Shown here: piece after piece, positions 8,042 to 16,814 of the stretch
Layout: every line of letters begins with the position of its first letter
Position numbering within the stretch: position 1 is the stretch's first letter
DNA from: Pyxidicoccus caerfyrddinensis
GTDB taxonomy: Bacteria; Myxococcota; Myxococcia; Myxococcales; Myxococcaceae
NCBI RefSeq assembly: GCF_010894405.1
Contig: NZ_JAAIYA010000001.1
Coordinates: 865,065 to 929,064, forward strand
Direction: 5' to 3'
Length of the DNA: 64,000 bases
The notes under the pieces: model-generated
Seen by the model: the letters and a program-made list of their open reading frames with translations, nothing else
Told to the model about the DNA's origin: nothing
The model's database searches: none
Program-made: the position numbers and the translations under genes

Positions 8042-8139
8042 GCAGCACACCCACCCGGTGAGCAGGCAGGCGTCCCGCGAGGGGCGCGCCGCGAACCGGG
8101 TGTGCCGGCCCGCGAGGGAGTCGGCTAGAGTGGCGGGAG

Positions 8140-9120
8140 ATGAACCAGCCTGCCCGCGTCCTGTCCCCCGTCCCTTCCCCTGCCTCCGCGCATTCGGCGA
8201 TGGAACGGATCGCCACCCAGTTGGGGCGCGCGGTCCAGGGTAAGGAAGCCCAGGCCCAGCTCGTCGTGACGTGCCTGGTGGCCGGGGGGCATCTCCTCCT
8301 GGAGGACGTGCCGGGTGTGGGCAAGACGACACTCGCGGAGGCCCTGGCCCGGGCGTGTGGCCTGAGCTTCGCTCGCGTCCAGTTCACCGCGGACCTGATG
8401 CCGGCGGACATCCTCGGCGCCCAGGTCTTTCACGCGCAGTCGGCCACCTTCCAGTTCCGTCCTGGTCCCCTCTTCCGTCAGCTCGTGCTGGCGGATGAGC
8501 TGAACCGCGCACCGCCGCGCACGCAGTCCGCGCTGCTGGAGGCCATGGCGCAGGGCCAGGTGTCCCTGGACGGCGCCACATACCCACTGCCCGCGCCCTT
8601 CACCGTGGTGGCCACGCAGAACCCGGTGGACTTCTCCGGCACGTACCCGCTGCCGGACTCGCAGCTGGACCGCTTCATGGTGCGCATGTCGCTGGGCCAC
8701 CCCGCCCCCGAGGTGGAGTCCCGGCTGCTGACCACCCGAGGCGTCGCGCCGGCCCTGGACGCAGTGGAGCTCGTCTCCGGTCCCGAGGAGGTGGCGTCCC
8801 TGCGCGCGCTGGCCGCGGAGCTGAAGCTGGACGGCGCGGTGGCGGACTACGTGGTGCGGCTGGCGACGGCCACGCGCCAGCACGGGGACATCGAGCGGGG
8901 TGCGTCCACGCGCGCGGTGCTGGCGCTGGGCGCGGCGGCGCGGGCGCAGGCCCTGTGGGAGTCCCGGGACTTCGTGACGCCGGGAGACGTGCGGGCGCTG
9001 CTGGTGCCCTGCTGGGCGCACCGTGTGCTGCTGCGCAGCGCCGTGCAGGGCGTGACGGCGCGAGACGAGGCGGCGCACCTCCTGGAGGAAATCTCCCGGA
9101 AGGTTCCGGCGCCCCGGTGA
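8140..9120 (+). CDS. MoxR-family AAA+ ATPase
   Basis: 326 residues. Walker A is DVPGVGKTT (GK at 61-62) and Walker B is LVLADELN (115-122). The downstream motifs [33 protein letters not shown] and the C-terminal lid are typical of MoxR ATPases, which act as chaperone-like factors with partner proteins. The stop codon overlaps the next gene's GTG (GTGA), and that gene's stop overlaps the third gene's ATG, giving the common MoxR-DUF58-transglutaminase order. The operon probably acts in envelope protein maturation or stress, but no substrate is known. Confidence 0.93.
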   Translation: MNQPARVLSPVPSPASAHSAMERIATQLGRAVQGKEAQAQLVVTCLVAGGHLLLEDVPGVGKTTLAEALARACGLSFARVQFTADLMPADILGAQVFHAQSATFQFRPGPLFRQLVLADELNRAPPRTQSALLEAMAQGQVSLDGATYPLPAPFTVVATQNPVDFSGTYPLPDSQLDRFMVRMSLGHPAPEVESRLLTTRGVAPALDAVELVSGPEEVASLRALAAELKLDGAVADYVVRLATATRQHGDIERGASTRAVLALGAAARAQALWESRDFVTPGDVRALLVPCWAHRVLLRSAVQGVTARDEAAHLLEEISRKVPAPR

Positions 9121-10088
9121 CGCCGCGCCGGCGCAAGCAGTGGTGGGCCCGGGTGCGCGCCTGGCTCCGGCCGCCGCGCACCCTGAAGGTGACGCGCATC
9201 GGCCGCACGTACCTGGTGGTGACGTTCGGCGTGGGCCTGGGCGCGCTCAACACCGGCAACAACCTCCTCTACCTGCTGCTGGGCCTGCTGCTGAGCATGG
9301 TGGTGGTGTCCGGCGTGCTGTCCGAGCGCTGCCTGCAGGACGTGTCCGTGCGGCGCGTGGGCGCGGACGCGGCCTTCGCGGCCGAGCCCTTCGCCTTCCG
9401 CTGGGCGATTGCGAAGAAGCGGGGCCACGGCTTCGCCCTCACGCTGGGCGAAGCGGACTCGCCGCTGACGGGCGAGGGCGGCGTGGGCTACCTCCCCATG
9501 GGCGTGGACCACGTGGTGCGGGCCAACCTCACGGCGCCCCGGCGCGGACCGGTGCTGCTGACGGGCGTGCGCGTCACCACGACGTGGCCGCTGGGCCTGT
9601 TCGCCAAGTCGCGCGTGTTCTCCCTGGAGGGCACGCTCCTCGTCTACCCGCGGCGCGGCTACGCCTGCCAGGACCCGGGCGAGGCGGAGCGCGGGCCGGT
9701 GGGTGACGCGGGCAACCCGCGCCGCAACGACGGCACCGGCGACGTGTCCGGCCTGCGCGAGCTGATGCAGGGCGAGGACGCGCGCCGCATCCACTGGCGC
9801 AAGAGCGCGTCGGCGGGAAAGCTGCTGCGCGTGGAGCGCGAGCGCGAGGAGCGCCGCACCTGGGTGCTGGCGGTGGTCGCCGGGCTCGAGGGCGACGCGC
9901 TGGAGCGCCGCTGCGAGGAGGTGGCCGCGCTGGCGCACCGGCTCATCGAGGAGGGCCACGAAGTCGGGCTGGACACGGCGGACGGCCGCGTGCGCCCCGC
10001 CGCGGGCACCGCGCAGGAGCGGCGCGTCCTCCGGGCCCTGGCGTGGCTGGGCCACGAGGGCCCGCACGAGGACGAGGAGGCGGCATGA
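9117..10088 (+). CDS. DUF58 domain membrane protein
   Basis: 323 residues from GTG 9117, which overlaps the moxR-like stop; the open frame's upstream extension lies inside moxR. The order is a basic N-terminus, two membrane helices at about 30-67, a beta-rich region, and a DUF58 signature ([20 protein letters not shown]) near 210-230. DUF58 proteins resemble von Willebrand A modules and are encoded beside MoxR ATPases, which are thought to act on them. Tight overlap on both sides suggests stoichiometric production of the three proteins. Confidence 0.9.
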   Translation: MTPRRRKQWWARVRAWLRPPRTLKVTRIGRTYLVVTFGVGLGALNTGNNLLYLLLGLLLSMVVVSGVLSERCLQDVSVRRVGADAAFAAEPFAFRWAIAKKRGHGFALTLGEADSPLTGEGGVGYLPMGVDHVVRANLTAPRRGPVLLTGVRVTTTWPLGLFAKSRVFSLEGTLLVYPRRGYACQDPGEAERGPVGDAGNPRRNDGTGDVSGLRELMQGEDARRIHWRKSASAGKLLRVEREREERRTWVLAVVAGLEGDALERRCEEVAALAHRLIEEGHEVGLDTADGRVRPAAGTAQERRVLRALAWLGHEGPHEDEEAA

Positions 10089-12133
10089 GGCACGGCTTGC
10101 GGCTGAGGCTGCGGGACCTGGGCGCCGGGGCCGCCTTCGCCTCCATGGGCGTGTCCGGGCAATTGCCGGTGTGGACGCTCGCCCTCTACGGGCTGGCGCT
10201 GCTGTGCGCGCTCATGGGGCGGCGCCTGTTCGGCCGGCGGGCGAAGCTGACCGCGCTGCTGTTGCTCGTGGTGGCGGTGGTGCTGGGCATGAATGTCCTG
10301 GCCGGCTCGCTCAACCTGGTGGTGGCGGCGTGCGCCTTCGCGGGCCTCATCTCCGCGCACCGCCTGCTGTCCACGCCCGAGCCGGCCACCGACGGGCAGG
10401 TCCACCTGTCCGGGCTGCTGATGGTGGCGGGCGGCGCGGCGCTGACCGGCGAGCTCACCTACGGCGTGTGTCTGGTGGCCTTCGGCGTGCTGTCCAGCAT
10501 GTCGCTGGCGCTGGGCGTGGTGGAGGCCGCGGTGCCGGAAGGCGAGCCGGTGCCGGTGCGCCAGGTGATGCGCCCGCTGGCCACGGGGCTGACCTTCGCG
10601 GTGGCCGGCGCGGTGGCCTTCTTCATCCTCTTCCCGCGCCTCAACTGGAACATGATGGGCCCGCGCGCCGCGCCGGGCCTGGGCGCCGCCACCACGGGCT
10701 TCTCCAACACCGTGCGGCTGGGCGGCGCCGGCACCATCAAGGGCAACCCCCGCATCGTCCTGCGCGCCACCCTGGACCCGGCTCCGGACAAGGAGAACCT
10801 GGACGCGTACTGGGTGGGCCGCACCTACGACATCTTCGACGGGCAGGAATGGACGAACGTGGGCGGCGCCCGGGGCACCGGCGACTGGATGGTGACGCTG
10901 CGGCCGGGCAGCGAGGGCCTCATCCACCAGCGCGTCGAGTTGCTCCCCGCGTACGGGGCCAGCACGCTGGTGGCCCTGGAGACGCCCTCGAGGCTGGGCA
11001 ACGCGGCCTCCCACACGCAGACGGGCAGCCGGCGCGCCCGCATCCAGGAGCTGGGTGGCGGCGAGGTGCGCTTCCTCGACCCTGGCATCGCCTTCAGCTA
11101 CGAGGCCTACAGCCTTCCTCCCGGCGGCAGCGGTGACAGCTTCCAGAAGCTCCCCGCCAACGAGCAGGACGCGCTGCTGACCCTGCCGGAGAACATCGAC
11201 CCCCGCGTCGCGCAGACGGCCGCGCGGGTGCTCAACGGCGAGCGCGAGCCGCTGGCCGCCGCGCAGAAGCTGGCCGCGTGGCTGCAGCGGGAGAACTCGT
11301 ACACGCTGGAGCTGGGCGGGGACGTGGAGGATCCGCTCGCGGACTTCCTCTTCGAGCGCAAGGCGGGACACTGCGAGCACTTCGCCACCGCCCTCACGCT
11401 GATGCTGCGCACGCAGGGCTTCCGCGCGCGGCTGGCCACGGGCTTCTTCGGCGGCGAGCGGGTGAATGACGTCTACATCGTCCGCGCCGGTGACGCGCAC
11501 GCGTGGACGCACGTGCTGGTGCCCGGGCGCGGCTTCGTCACCGTGGACGCGACGCCGCCGGCCCACCGCGCCAGCCAGGCCTCCGAATTCCTCCAGGATC
11601 TGCTCGGCTTCTACGAGTCGCTGGAGGAGCGCTGGCGCAGCGCCGTGGTCGACTACTCCTTCAGGGACCAGCTGGACGTGGCGCGCGCGCTCGTCCGCCC
11701 GCCCAAAGGCTCCGACGAGGACGAGTCGCCGAGCCGGTTGCCGCCGCTTCGGGCCTGGGCCACCGCGCTCGTGGCCGGCGCCGTCACGTATGGCGTCTGG
11801 CGCAGGCTGGCCCGGTTCCTCGGGCGTGAGCGCCCGCATGACGCCACGCGCTTCGTGGACGCGGTGGAAGCCCAGCTCGCCTCCGCCCGGCTGGAGCGCC
11901 ACGAGGGCGAGACGCTGGAGGAGCTGGACGCGCGGCTCGCCCGCGAGCATCACCCGCTCTCCCCTGCCCTGAGCCCCATCACCCGCCGCTACCTGGAGGC
12001 CCGCTTCGGTGGCCGCCCGCTGCGCCAGGGCGAGTCGGCGGAGCTCCTCGCCACGCTCAAGCGTGCCATCGCCGCCGACGCCCGCCGCGCCGCCGCGGAA
12101 GAGCGCGCTCCCCGCGCCCGCCGCGCTTCCTGA
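10085..12133 (+). CDS. DUF3488/transglutaminase-like membrane protein
   Basis: 682 residues from ATG 10085, overlapping the DUF58 stop (ATGA). About six membrane helices fill residues 10-190. A large periplasmic region then contains a transglutaminase-like domain with Cys430 ([11 protein letters not shown]), His472 (GDAHAWTHV) and Asp488 (FVTVDATPP), the full catalytic triad. One more helix lies near residue 565, followed by a cytoplasmic tail with a DUF4129-like pattern. It may act as a protease or cross-linking enzyme on periplasmic proteins. It is the third gene of the MoxR operon; a 27-bp tandem repeat begins at its stop codon. Confidence 0.9.
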   Translation: MRHGLRLRLRDLGAGAAFASMGVSGQLPVWTLALYGLALLCALMGRRLFGRRAKLTALLLLVVAVVLGMNVLAGSLNLVVAACAFAGLISAHRLLSTPEPATDGQVHLSGLLMVAGGAALTGELTYGVCLVAFGVLSSMSLALGVVEAAVPEGEPVPVRQVMRPLATGLTFAVAGAVAFFILFPRLNWNMMGPRAAPGLGAATTGFSNTVRLGGAGTIKGNPRIVLRATLDPAPDKENLDAYWVGRTYDIFDGQEWTNVGGARGTGDWMVTLRPGSEGLIHQRVELLPAYGASTLVALETPSRLGNAASHTQTGSRRARIQELGGGEVRFLDPGIAFSYEAYSLPPGGSGDSFQKLPANEQDALLTLPENIDPRVAQTAARVLNGEREPLAAAQKLAAWLQRENSYTLELGGDVEDPLADFLFERKAGHCEHFATALTLMLRTQGFRARLATGFFGGERVNDVYIVRAGDAHAWTHVLVPGRGFVTVDATPPAHRASQASEFLQDLLGFYESLEERWRSAVVDYSFRDQLDVARALVRPPKGSDEDESPSRLPPLRAWATALVAGAVTYGVWRRLARFLGRERPHDATRFVDAVEAQLASARLERHEGETLEELDARLAREHHPLSPALSPITRRYLEARFGGRPLRQGESAELLATLKRAIAADARRAAAEERAPRARRAS

Positions 12134-12212
12134 GCCCGGCGCGTCGCCCGCGATTCCCGAGCCCCGCGCGTCGCCCGCGATTCCCGAGCCCCGCGCGTCG
12201 CCCGCGATTCCC
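12132..12212. repeat. Three tandem copies of a 27-bp repeat
   Basis: Three units, 12132-12158, 12159-12185 and 12186-12212. Copies 2 and 3 are identical and copy 1 differs by one base (C to G); a partial fourth copy (GAGCCC) follows. The array starts within the stop codon of the transglutaminase gene. The unit length is a multiple of three but I do not believe it is translated. The unit is not palindromic and there are no spacers, so it is not a CRISPR array. Confidence 0.9.
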
Positions 12213-12427
12213 GAGCCCGACCTTGCGAGCGTGGAGGCCCCTGTCCTCCCGTCCGCTCTCCGTGCGTTCCAGCGCGATCGAGGAAACGCACCTGTCATCC
12301 ACGGTGCGAAGCGTTACGCCTTTTGCGTCGCCCGGGCAGACAGGTCCGGACCTCACGTGGGAGGCCGCTTGCTCATCAATCTGAACTTCCTACCGCTCCG
12401 TTTCCGAGGTCGCCCTCCAGGCGCGAT

Positions 12428-12438
12428 GTAACCGTTAC
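12428..12438. promoter_or_regulatory. Palindrome, possible activator site
   Basis: GTAAC-C-GTTAC is a perfect 5+1+5 palindrome. It is centred about 108 bp upstream of the start predicted from the sigma-54-like promoter at 12515, where enhancer-binding-protein sites usually lie. Only one copy is seen. Confidence 0.3.
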
Positions 12439-12514
12439 AGGTTTCCCGCCTTGTACACGCGGCCAACCTCCGCCAACCCCCCGCAGACATTGGGGAAGAC
12501 GCACAGCAGCAAGT

Positions 12515-12530
12515 TGGCACCGCCGTTGCT
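12515..12530 (+). promoter_or_regulatory. Sigma-54-like promoter of the RpoH-like sigma gene
   Basis: TGGCACC-GCCG-TTGCT: the -12 element is perfect and the -24 element matches TGGCAC. Spacing is exact. The predicted start is near 12541, giving a leader of about 77 nt before the ATG at 12618. Confidence 0.5.
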
Positions 12531-12617
12531 CAAGGCAGCCTTCGTCAAGTTGTCAGGCTGTCCGAACACATTTTCTCGGCCTCCCAAGAGAGAGGCCACC
12601 GTCGGGAGACACCACTC

Positions 12618-13505
12618 ATGCAGGCTTCCACCGAGCAGTCGTCCAACTCCGGCTCTCTGGCGATGTACCTCTCGGAGATCAACCACTACTCCCTCCTCAC
12701 GGTGGAGGAAGAGCAGGGGCTGGCGCGGCGCTTCATCAAGGGGGACCTGGCCGCCGGCCACCGCCTGGTGACGTCCAACCTGCGCTTCGTGGTGAAGGTC
12801 GCCTACGAGTACCGCTCCTACGGCATCAAGATGTCCGACCTCATCCAGGAGGGGAACATCGGCCTGATGAAGGCCGTGCAGAAGTTCGACCCGGACAAGG
12901 GCATCCGTCTCATCTCCTACGCGGTGTGGTGGATCCGCGCGTACATCCAGAACTACATCCTGAAGAGCTGGAGCCTGGTGAAGCTCGGCACCACGCAGGC
13001 GCAACGCAAGCTGTTCTTCAGTCTGGCCCGCACGCGCCGCGAGCTGGAGAAGTTCGGCAGCGGCGACGCCATCGTGAATGTGGATGACATTGCCCGCCGG
13101 CTGCACGTGAAGCCCGGCGAGGTGCGCGAGATGGAGCAGCGCATGGGCGGCCGCGACCTCTCGCTCGACGCGCCCATGGGCGAGGACGGCGGCAACAGCC
13201 ACGTGGACTTCGTGGTGAGCGCCGCCGCGCCGCAGGACGACGAGTTCGCGGACAAGGAAGAGGCGGGCCTCATCAACGCCCGCGTCCGCACCGCGCTGAT
13301 GCGCCTGGACCCGCGCGAGCGCTTCATCATCGAGCAGCGCGTCATGAACGAGCGCCCGATGACGCTCAAGGAGCTGGGCGAGCACTTCGGCTTCTCCCGC
13401 GAGCGCGCCCGCCAGCTGGAGATTCGCGCCAAGGACAAGCTGAAGTCCGAGCTGGCCGCCCTCATGGCCGAGGTGGACCCCGAGGCCGCCGCCATGCAGC
13501 AGTAG
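12618..13505 (+). CDS. RpoH-type RNA polymerase sigma factor
   Basis: 295 residues. Region 2 (about 46-120) includes [30 protein letters not shown] and [15 protein letters not shown]. The RpoH box [10 protein letters not shown] lies at about 130-138. Region 4 ends with the helix-turn-helix [19 protein letters not shown]. This is the sigma-32 group. It closely resembles what I recall of the M. xanthus developmental and stress factors SigB, SigC and SigE, but I cannot say which is the orthologue. It should direct RNA polymerase to heat-shock-like or developmental promoters. The gene has a sigma-54-like promoter upstream, which would put one sigma factor under another, and a strong terminator downstream. 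Confidence 0.92.
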   Translation: MQASTEQSSNSGSLAMYLSEINHYSLLTVEEEQGLARRFIKGDLAAGHRLVTSNLRFVVKVAYEYRSYGIKMSDLIQEGNIGLMKAVQKFDPDKGIRLISYAVWWIRAYIQNYILKSWSLVKLGTTQAQRKLFFSLARTRRELEKFGSGDAIVNVDDIARRLHVKPGEVREMEQRMGGRDLSLDAPMGEDGGNSHVDFVVSAAAPQDDEFADKEEAGLINARVRTALMRLDPRERFIIEQRVMNERPMTLKELGEHFGFSRERARQLEIRAKDKLKSELAALMAEVDPEAAAMQQ

Positions 13506-13550
13506 TCCGCGCCTGACGCGGCAGGTCGGCCAGACATCGGCCGGCTCCCA

Positions 13551-13579
13551 GCGCCTCCGCCCCACCCGGGCGGGGGCGC
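13551..13579 (+). terminator. Intrinsic terminator of the sigma gene
   Basis: GCGCCTCCGCCC (13551-13562) pairs with GGGCGGGGGCGC (13568-13579) over 12 bp with one G-T pair and a 5-base loop. TTGTCATTTG follows. It lies 45 bp past the sigma stop. Confidence 0.7.
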
Positions 13580-13661
13580 TTGTCATTTGTGCGCTCTGTT
13601 TCACGGGCGCTCGGCTCCCTGCTAGAAGGGACGGCGATTCCCCTCTGAAGGAGCCTCACGC

Positions 13662-16136
13662 TTGGCCCACGGTAGCCCGCCGGTCGCCGAAGATCGCGTC
13701 CCTGTCGCAGAGGTGCACGCGCCCCACGCGCATACGCCCTACGTCTCCCCTGACAAGTCGCCCCTGGAGATGACCATCCGAGGCCTGGTGCTCGGCTCGG
13801 TGTTGGGCGTCGTGTTCGCCGCCTCGTCCGTGTACCTGGCCATCAAGGTCGGCCTCACGGTGTCCGCCTCCATCCCCGTGGCGGTGCTCTCCATCGCCAT
13901 CTTCCGGGCCCTGGGCAACTCCAGCATCCTGGAGAACACCATCGTCCAGACGGCGGGCTCCGCCGGCGAGTCGCTGGCCTTCGGCGTGGCGGCGGCGCTC
14001 CCTGCGCTATTGCTCCTGGGCTACGACATCAGCCTCACCCATGCCTTCCTCACCGCGGCGCTGGGCGGCGTGCTCGGCGTGCTGATGATGATTCCGCTGC
14101 GCCAGGGCCTCATCGTCCAGGAGCACGGCAAGCTGCCCTACCCCGAAGGGACGGCCAGCGCGGACGTGCTGATAGTGGGCGAGCAGGGCGGCACCAACGC
14201 GCGCACGGTCATCATCGGCTTCGTGGTGGGTGGCATCTACAAGTTCGCGTACTCGGGCATGAAGCTGTTCCGCGAGACGCTGGCCACACCCATCAAGGGC
14301 CTGAAGAGCGCGACGCTGGCCACCGAGGTGAGCCCGGAGCTGCTGGGCGTGGGCTACATCATCGGCCCGCGCGTGGCGGCGATTACGTTCGCCGGCGGCG
14401 TGCTGAGCTACCTCATCCTCATCCCCGCCATCTCCTTCTTCGGCAGCGGGCTGGAGCAGCCGCTGCTGGTGCACAACGGGCAGCTCATCCGGGACATGTC
14501 GCCGGACCAGATTCGCAACGCATACGTGCTCTACATCGGCGCGGGCGCGGTGGCCACGGGCGGCCTCATCAGCCTCATCCGCTCCATGCCCACCATCATC
14601 GGCGCCTTCCAGCGCAGCGTCGCCACGCTGCGCGCCTCGCGCAACCAGGGCACCGGACCGGTGTTGCTGCGCACCGAGCAGGACCTGCCCATCACCGTGG
14701 TGCTCGTGGGCAGCCTGCTGCTGGTGCTGGCCATCTGGCTGGCGCCGCCGCTGCAGGTCAACTTCATCTCCGCCATCCTCATCGTCATCTTCGGCTTCTT
14801 CTTCGTGACGGTGAGCGCGCGAATCACGGGTGAGATCGGCAGCTCGTCCAACCCCATCTCCGGCATGGTGGTGGCCACGCTGCTCGTCACCTGCCTCGTG
14901 TACCTGCTCCTGGGGTGGACGTCCTCCGAGGACCGCTTCATGGCGCTGACCACGGCGGCCATCGTCGGAATCGCGGCCTCCAACGGCGGCACCACCGCGC
15001 AGGACCTGAAGACGGCCTTCCTGGTGGGCGGCACGCCCCGCAAGCAGCAGGTGGCGCTCTTCGTCGGCGTGCTCACGAGCGCGATGTTCATCGGCCTGGT
15101 GCTGGTGACGCTCAACCGCGGCGCCACCGTCACCATCCCCGAGCCGCACCCGGGCGTGCAGGTGACGGACTTCACGGAGGAGACGCGCGTGCAGCACACC
15201 TTCCCCTGGGCGCTCTCCGCCGAGACGCTGGCCTCGCGCGGCCTGGACCAGGCGGCGCTGCGCAAGGCCCTCTGGGCGCAGGGCTATGAGCTGAACACGC
15301 AGGGCGGCACCCCCGAGCTGCGCAGCTGGCGCGAGGTGTCCATGCAGGACGCGGGCGCGGTGTCGCTCAGCCTCGCCAACGACACGCAGGTGAAGGTGTC
15401 CGAGCTGGGCACCCTCACCGAGGGCCCGAAGCGCACGTACAAGGAAGGCCACGTGCGAGGCGCGGACACACCGGTGCCCGCGGGCAAGTACCTCGTCGAC
15501 GAGGCGGGCACCATCCAGTACGTGGTGGACCCGGGCATCGGCGGCCGCATCGCCGTGTACGAGGGCCAGCAGCTCACGCGCTACTCCGCGCCCAAGGCGC
15601 AGCTGTTCGCGCTCATCATCGACGGCATCCTCACGCAGCGGCTGCCGTGGGACCTGGTGCTCCTGGGCGTGTTCATCGCGCTGATGCTGGAGCTGTGCGG
15701 CGTGTCCGCCCTGCCCTTCGCGGTGGGCGTGTACCTGCCCATCAGCAGCAGCACGCCGCTCTTCGTGGGCGGCATGGTGCGCTACGTGGTGGACCGCGTG
15801 CGCGGCGGCAGCGCGGCCGAGTCCGAGTTCTCCCCCGGCACCCTGCTGTCCTCCGGCTACATCGCCGGTGGCTCCATCGCCGGCGTGCTCATCGCCATCC
15901 TGGAGATTGCCAGCGACGGCGCCCTGACTCGCGCCATCAACCTGCCGGCCGTGCTGGGCCACCTGGGCGGCCTGGGCGGCTTCCTCAACGCGGTGGGCGA
16001 GAGCGAGATGGCGCACCCCGTCTGGTCCAACGTCTGGGGCCTGCTCTTCTTCGCCGGCCTCACCCTCTTCCTGCTGCGCTCCGCCCTCAAGGGCGAGAGC
16101 GCCGCGGTGGCCCCGCCTCCGCAGAAGCAGTCCTGA
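13662..16136 (+). CDS. OPT-family oligopeptide transporter
   Basis: 824 residues from TTG 13662, preceded by AAGGAG at 9 nt; no in-frame ATG or GTG gives a better start before the first helix. About 14 to 16 membrane helices carry OPT-family features, including GSAGESLAFGVAAALPALLL, LPYPEGTASADVL and SSNPISGM. A hydrophilic insertion of about 150 residues (roughly 490-645), probably extracytoplasmic, splits the helices. Members import peptides or metal-chelate complexes by proton coupling; the substrate is not evident. It is followed by two strong hairpins and appears monocistronic. Confidence 0.92.
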   Translation: MAHGSPPVAEDRVPVAEVHAPHAHTPYVSPDKSPLEMTIRGLVLGSVLGVVFAASSVYLAIKVGLTVSASIPVAVLSIAIFRALGNSSILENTIVQTAGSAGESLAFGVAAALPALLLLGYDISLTHAFLTAALGGVLGVLMMIPLRQGLIVQEHGKLPYPEGTASADVLIVGEQGGTNARTVIIGFVVGGIYKFAYSGMKLFRETLATPIKGLKSATLATEVSPELLGVGYIIGPRVAAITFAGGVLSYLILIPAISFFGSGLEQPLLVHNGQLIRDMSPDQIRNAYVLYIGAGAVATGGLISLIRSMPTIIGAFQRSVATLRASRNQGTGPVLLRTEQDLPITVVLVGSLLLVLAIWLAPPLQVNFISAILIVIFGFFFVTVSARITGEIGSSSNPISGMVVATLLVTCLVYLLLGWTSSEDRFMALTTAAIVGIAASNGGTTAQDLKTAFLVGGTPRKQQVALFVGVLTSAMFIGLVLVTLNRGATVTIPEPHPGVQVTDFTEETRVQHTFPWALSAETLASRGLDQAALRKALWAQGYELNTQGGTPELRSWREVSMQDAGAVSLSLANDTQVKVSELGTLTEGPKRTYKEGHVRGADTPVPAGKYLVDEAGTIQYVVDPGIGGRIAVYEGQQLTRYSAPKAQLFALIIDGILTQRLPWDLVLLGVFIALMLELCGVSALPFAVGVYLPISSSTPLFVGGMVRYVVDRVRGGSAAESEFSPGTLLSSGYIAGGSIAGVLIAILEIASDGALTRAINLPAVLGHLGGLGGFLNAVGESEMAHPVWSNVWGLLFFAGLTLFLLRSALKGESAAVAPPPQKQS

Positions 16137-16150
16137 CGCCCACCACGGCG

Positions 16151-16174
16151 GCGGTGCCTCGCGTGAGGCACCGC
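16151..16174 (+). terminator. Hairpin terminator after the OPT gene
   Basis: GCGGTGCCTC (16151-16160), loop GCGT, GAGGCACCGC (16165-16174): a perfect 10-bp stem starting 15 bp after the stop. There is no U-tract. Confidence 0.65.
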
Positions 16175-16202
16175 GCGTCCGGGACGGTTCCATGAAGTGA
16201 CT

Positions 16203-16235
16203 CGAGGCGGCGTGGGAGGAATCCCCGCCGCCTCG
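16203..16235. terminator. Bidirectional terminator between convergent genes
   Basis: CGAGGCGGCG (16203-16212) pairs with CGCCGCCTCG (16226-16235), with extra GGG/CCC pairing inside the loop. TTCATTT follows on the plus strand. It sits between the convergent OPT gene and the Bor-like lipoprotein gene. Confidence 0.6.
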
Positions 16236-16252
16236 TTCATTTCAGGCGCCGC

Positions 16253-16633
16253 TCACAGCGGCGGGTGGGACGGTGGCACGCTCGAGGGACGCTGCGGCTC
16301 GTCGACCCCGGACGCTGCGTCTTCCGACTGCGACTCCGAGTCCGGCAGCGCGGCGCCGCCCTCCGCGCACACGTATTCAGCACGCAGCGGCGCGACGATG
16401 CCGAAGGTAAAGAAATAGACGATGGGTCCCCAGACGGGCCAGTACACATCCACCCGCGACAGGCCCCGCGGGCATTCCGCCGCCGCCACGTTGGACATCG
16501 TCAGGCCGTACGCCAGACTCACGCCCGTCTGCTCCTCCACGTCTCCCGAGCGCGGCGCGCCAGAGCGCACACTCATCCGGAAGCACCCCGTCAGCGACAG
16601 CAGCAGCATCCCGCTCGCCAGCATCCGCTTCAT
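16253..16633 (-). CDS. Bor-like lipoprotein
   Basis: 126 residues from ATG 16633, with GGGAG 10 nt upstream. The signal ends in a lipobox (LSLTGC, Cys17), so it should be lipid-anchored. The mature part matches the Bor/Iss pattern: a glycine/serine-rich start, a conserved Cys (AAECPRG), then a hydrophobic stretch VYFFTFGIVAPLRAEYVC with the closing Cys. An acidic Ser/Glu/Pro tail of about 35 residues is extra to the phage Bor protein. In lambdoid phages Bor gives serum resistance; here the function is unknown, and no phage genes are nearby. It converges with the OPT gene. Confidence 0.75.
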   Translation of the reverse strand: MKRMLASGMLLLSLTGCFRMSVRSGAPRSGDVEEQTGVSLAYGLTMSNVAAAECPRGLSRVDVYWPVWGPIVYFFTFGIVAPLRAEYVCAEGGAALPDSESQSEDAASGVDEPQRPSSVPPSHPPL

Positions 16634-16814
16634 GCGCTTGAGACTCCCTCGGTGGCTGACGCGGCTCGTACCACACCAGGAAATCCCGGTCATCCGGGGC
16701 GCTGTTACGCAGGTGTCACCCCAAGCCCTTGAACTTCCACCGGTTCGTCCCCTGGGTAACAGACGGAAATCAGGGTAGGCTTGGGATACCGCCCGAGCGG
16801 AGAGTTGCAGACGC

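Larger units (their letters stand above)
12134..12617. other. Gene-free region upstream of the RpoH-like sigma gene
   Basis: 484 bp with no supportable gene. A 140-codon plus-strand frame (12009-12431) crosses it but resembles nothing and is partly made of the 27-bp repeat. It holds the repeat array, a palindrome (12428-12438) and a sigma-54-like promoter (12515-12530). Confidence 0.6.

Noticed and set aside
12132-12212. Possible CRISPR array
   Set aside because: Repeats are directly adjacent with no spacers, and no cas gene is present.
9659-12298. An 879-codon minus-strand open frame antisense to the DUF58/transglutaminase genes
   Set aside because: Low-complexity composition; the plus strand carries clear family motifs, and the frame continues through the 27-bp repeat.
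12009-12431. A 140-codon plus-strand frame across the tandem repeat
   Set aside because: It overlaps the transglutaminase end in another frame and is partly the 27-bp repeat translated. No start signal or family.
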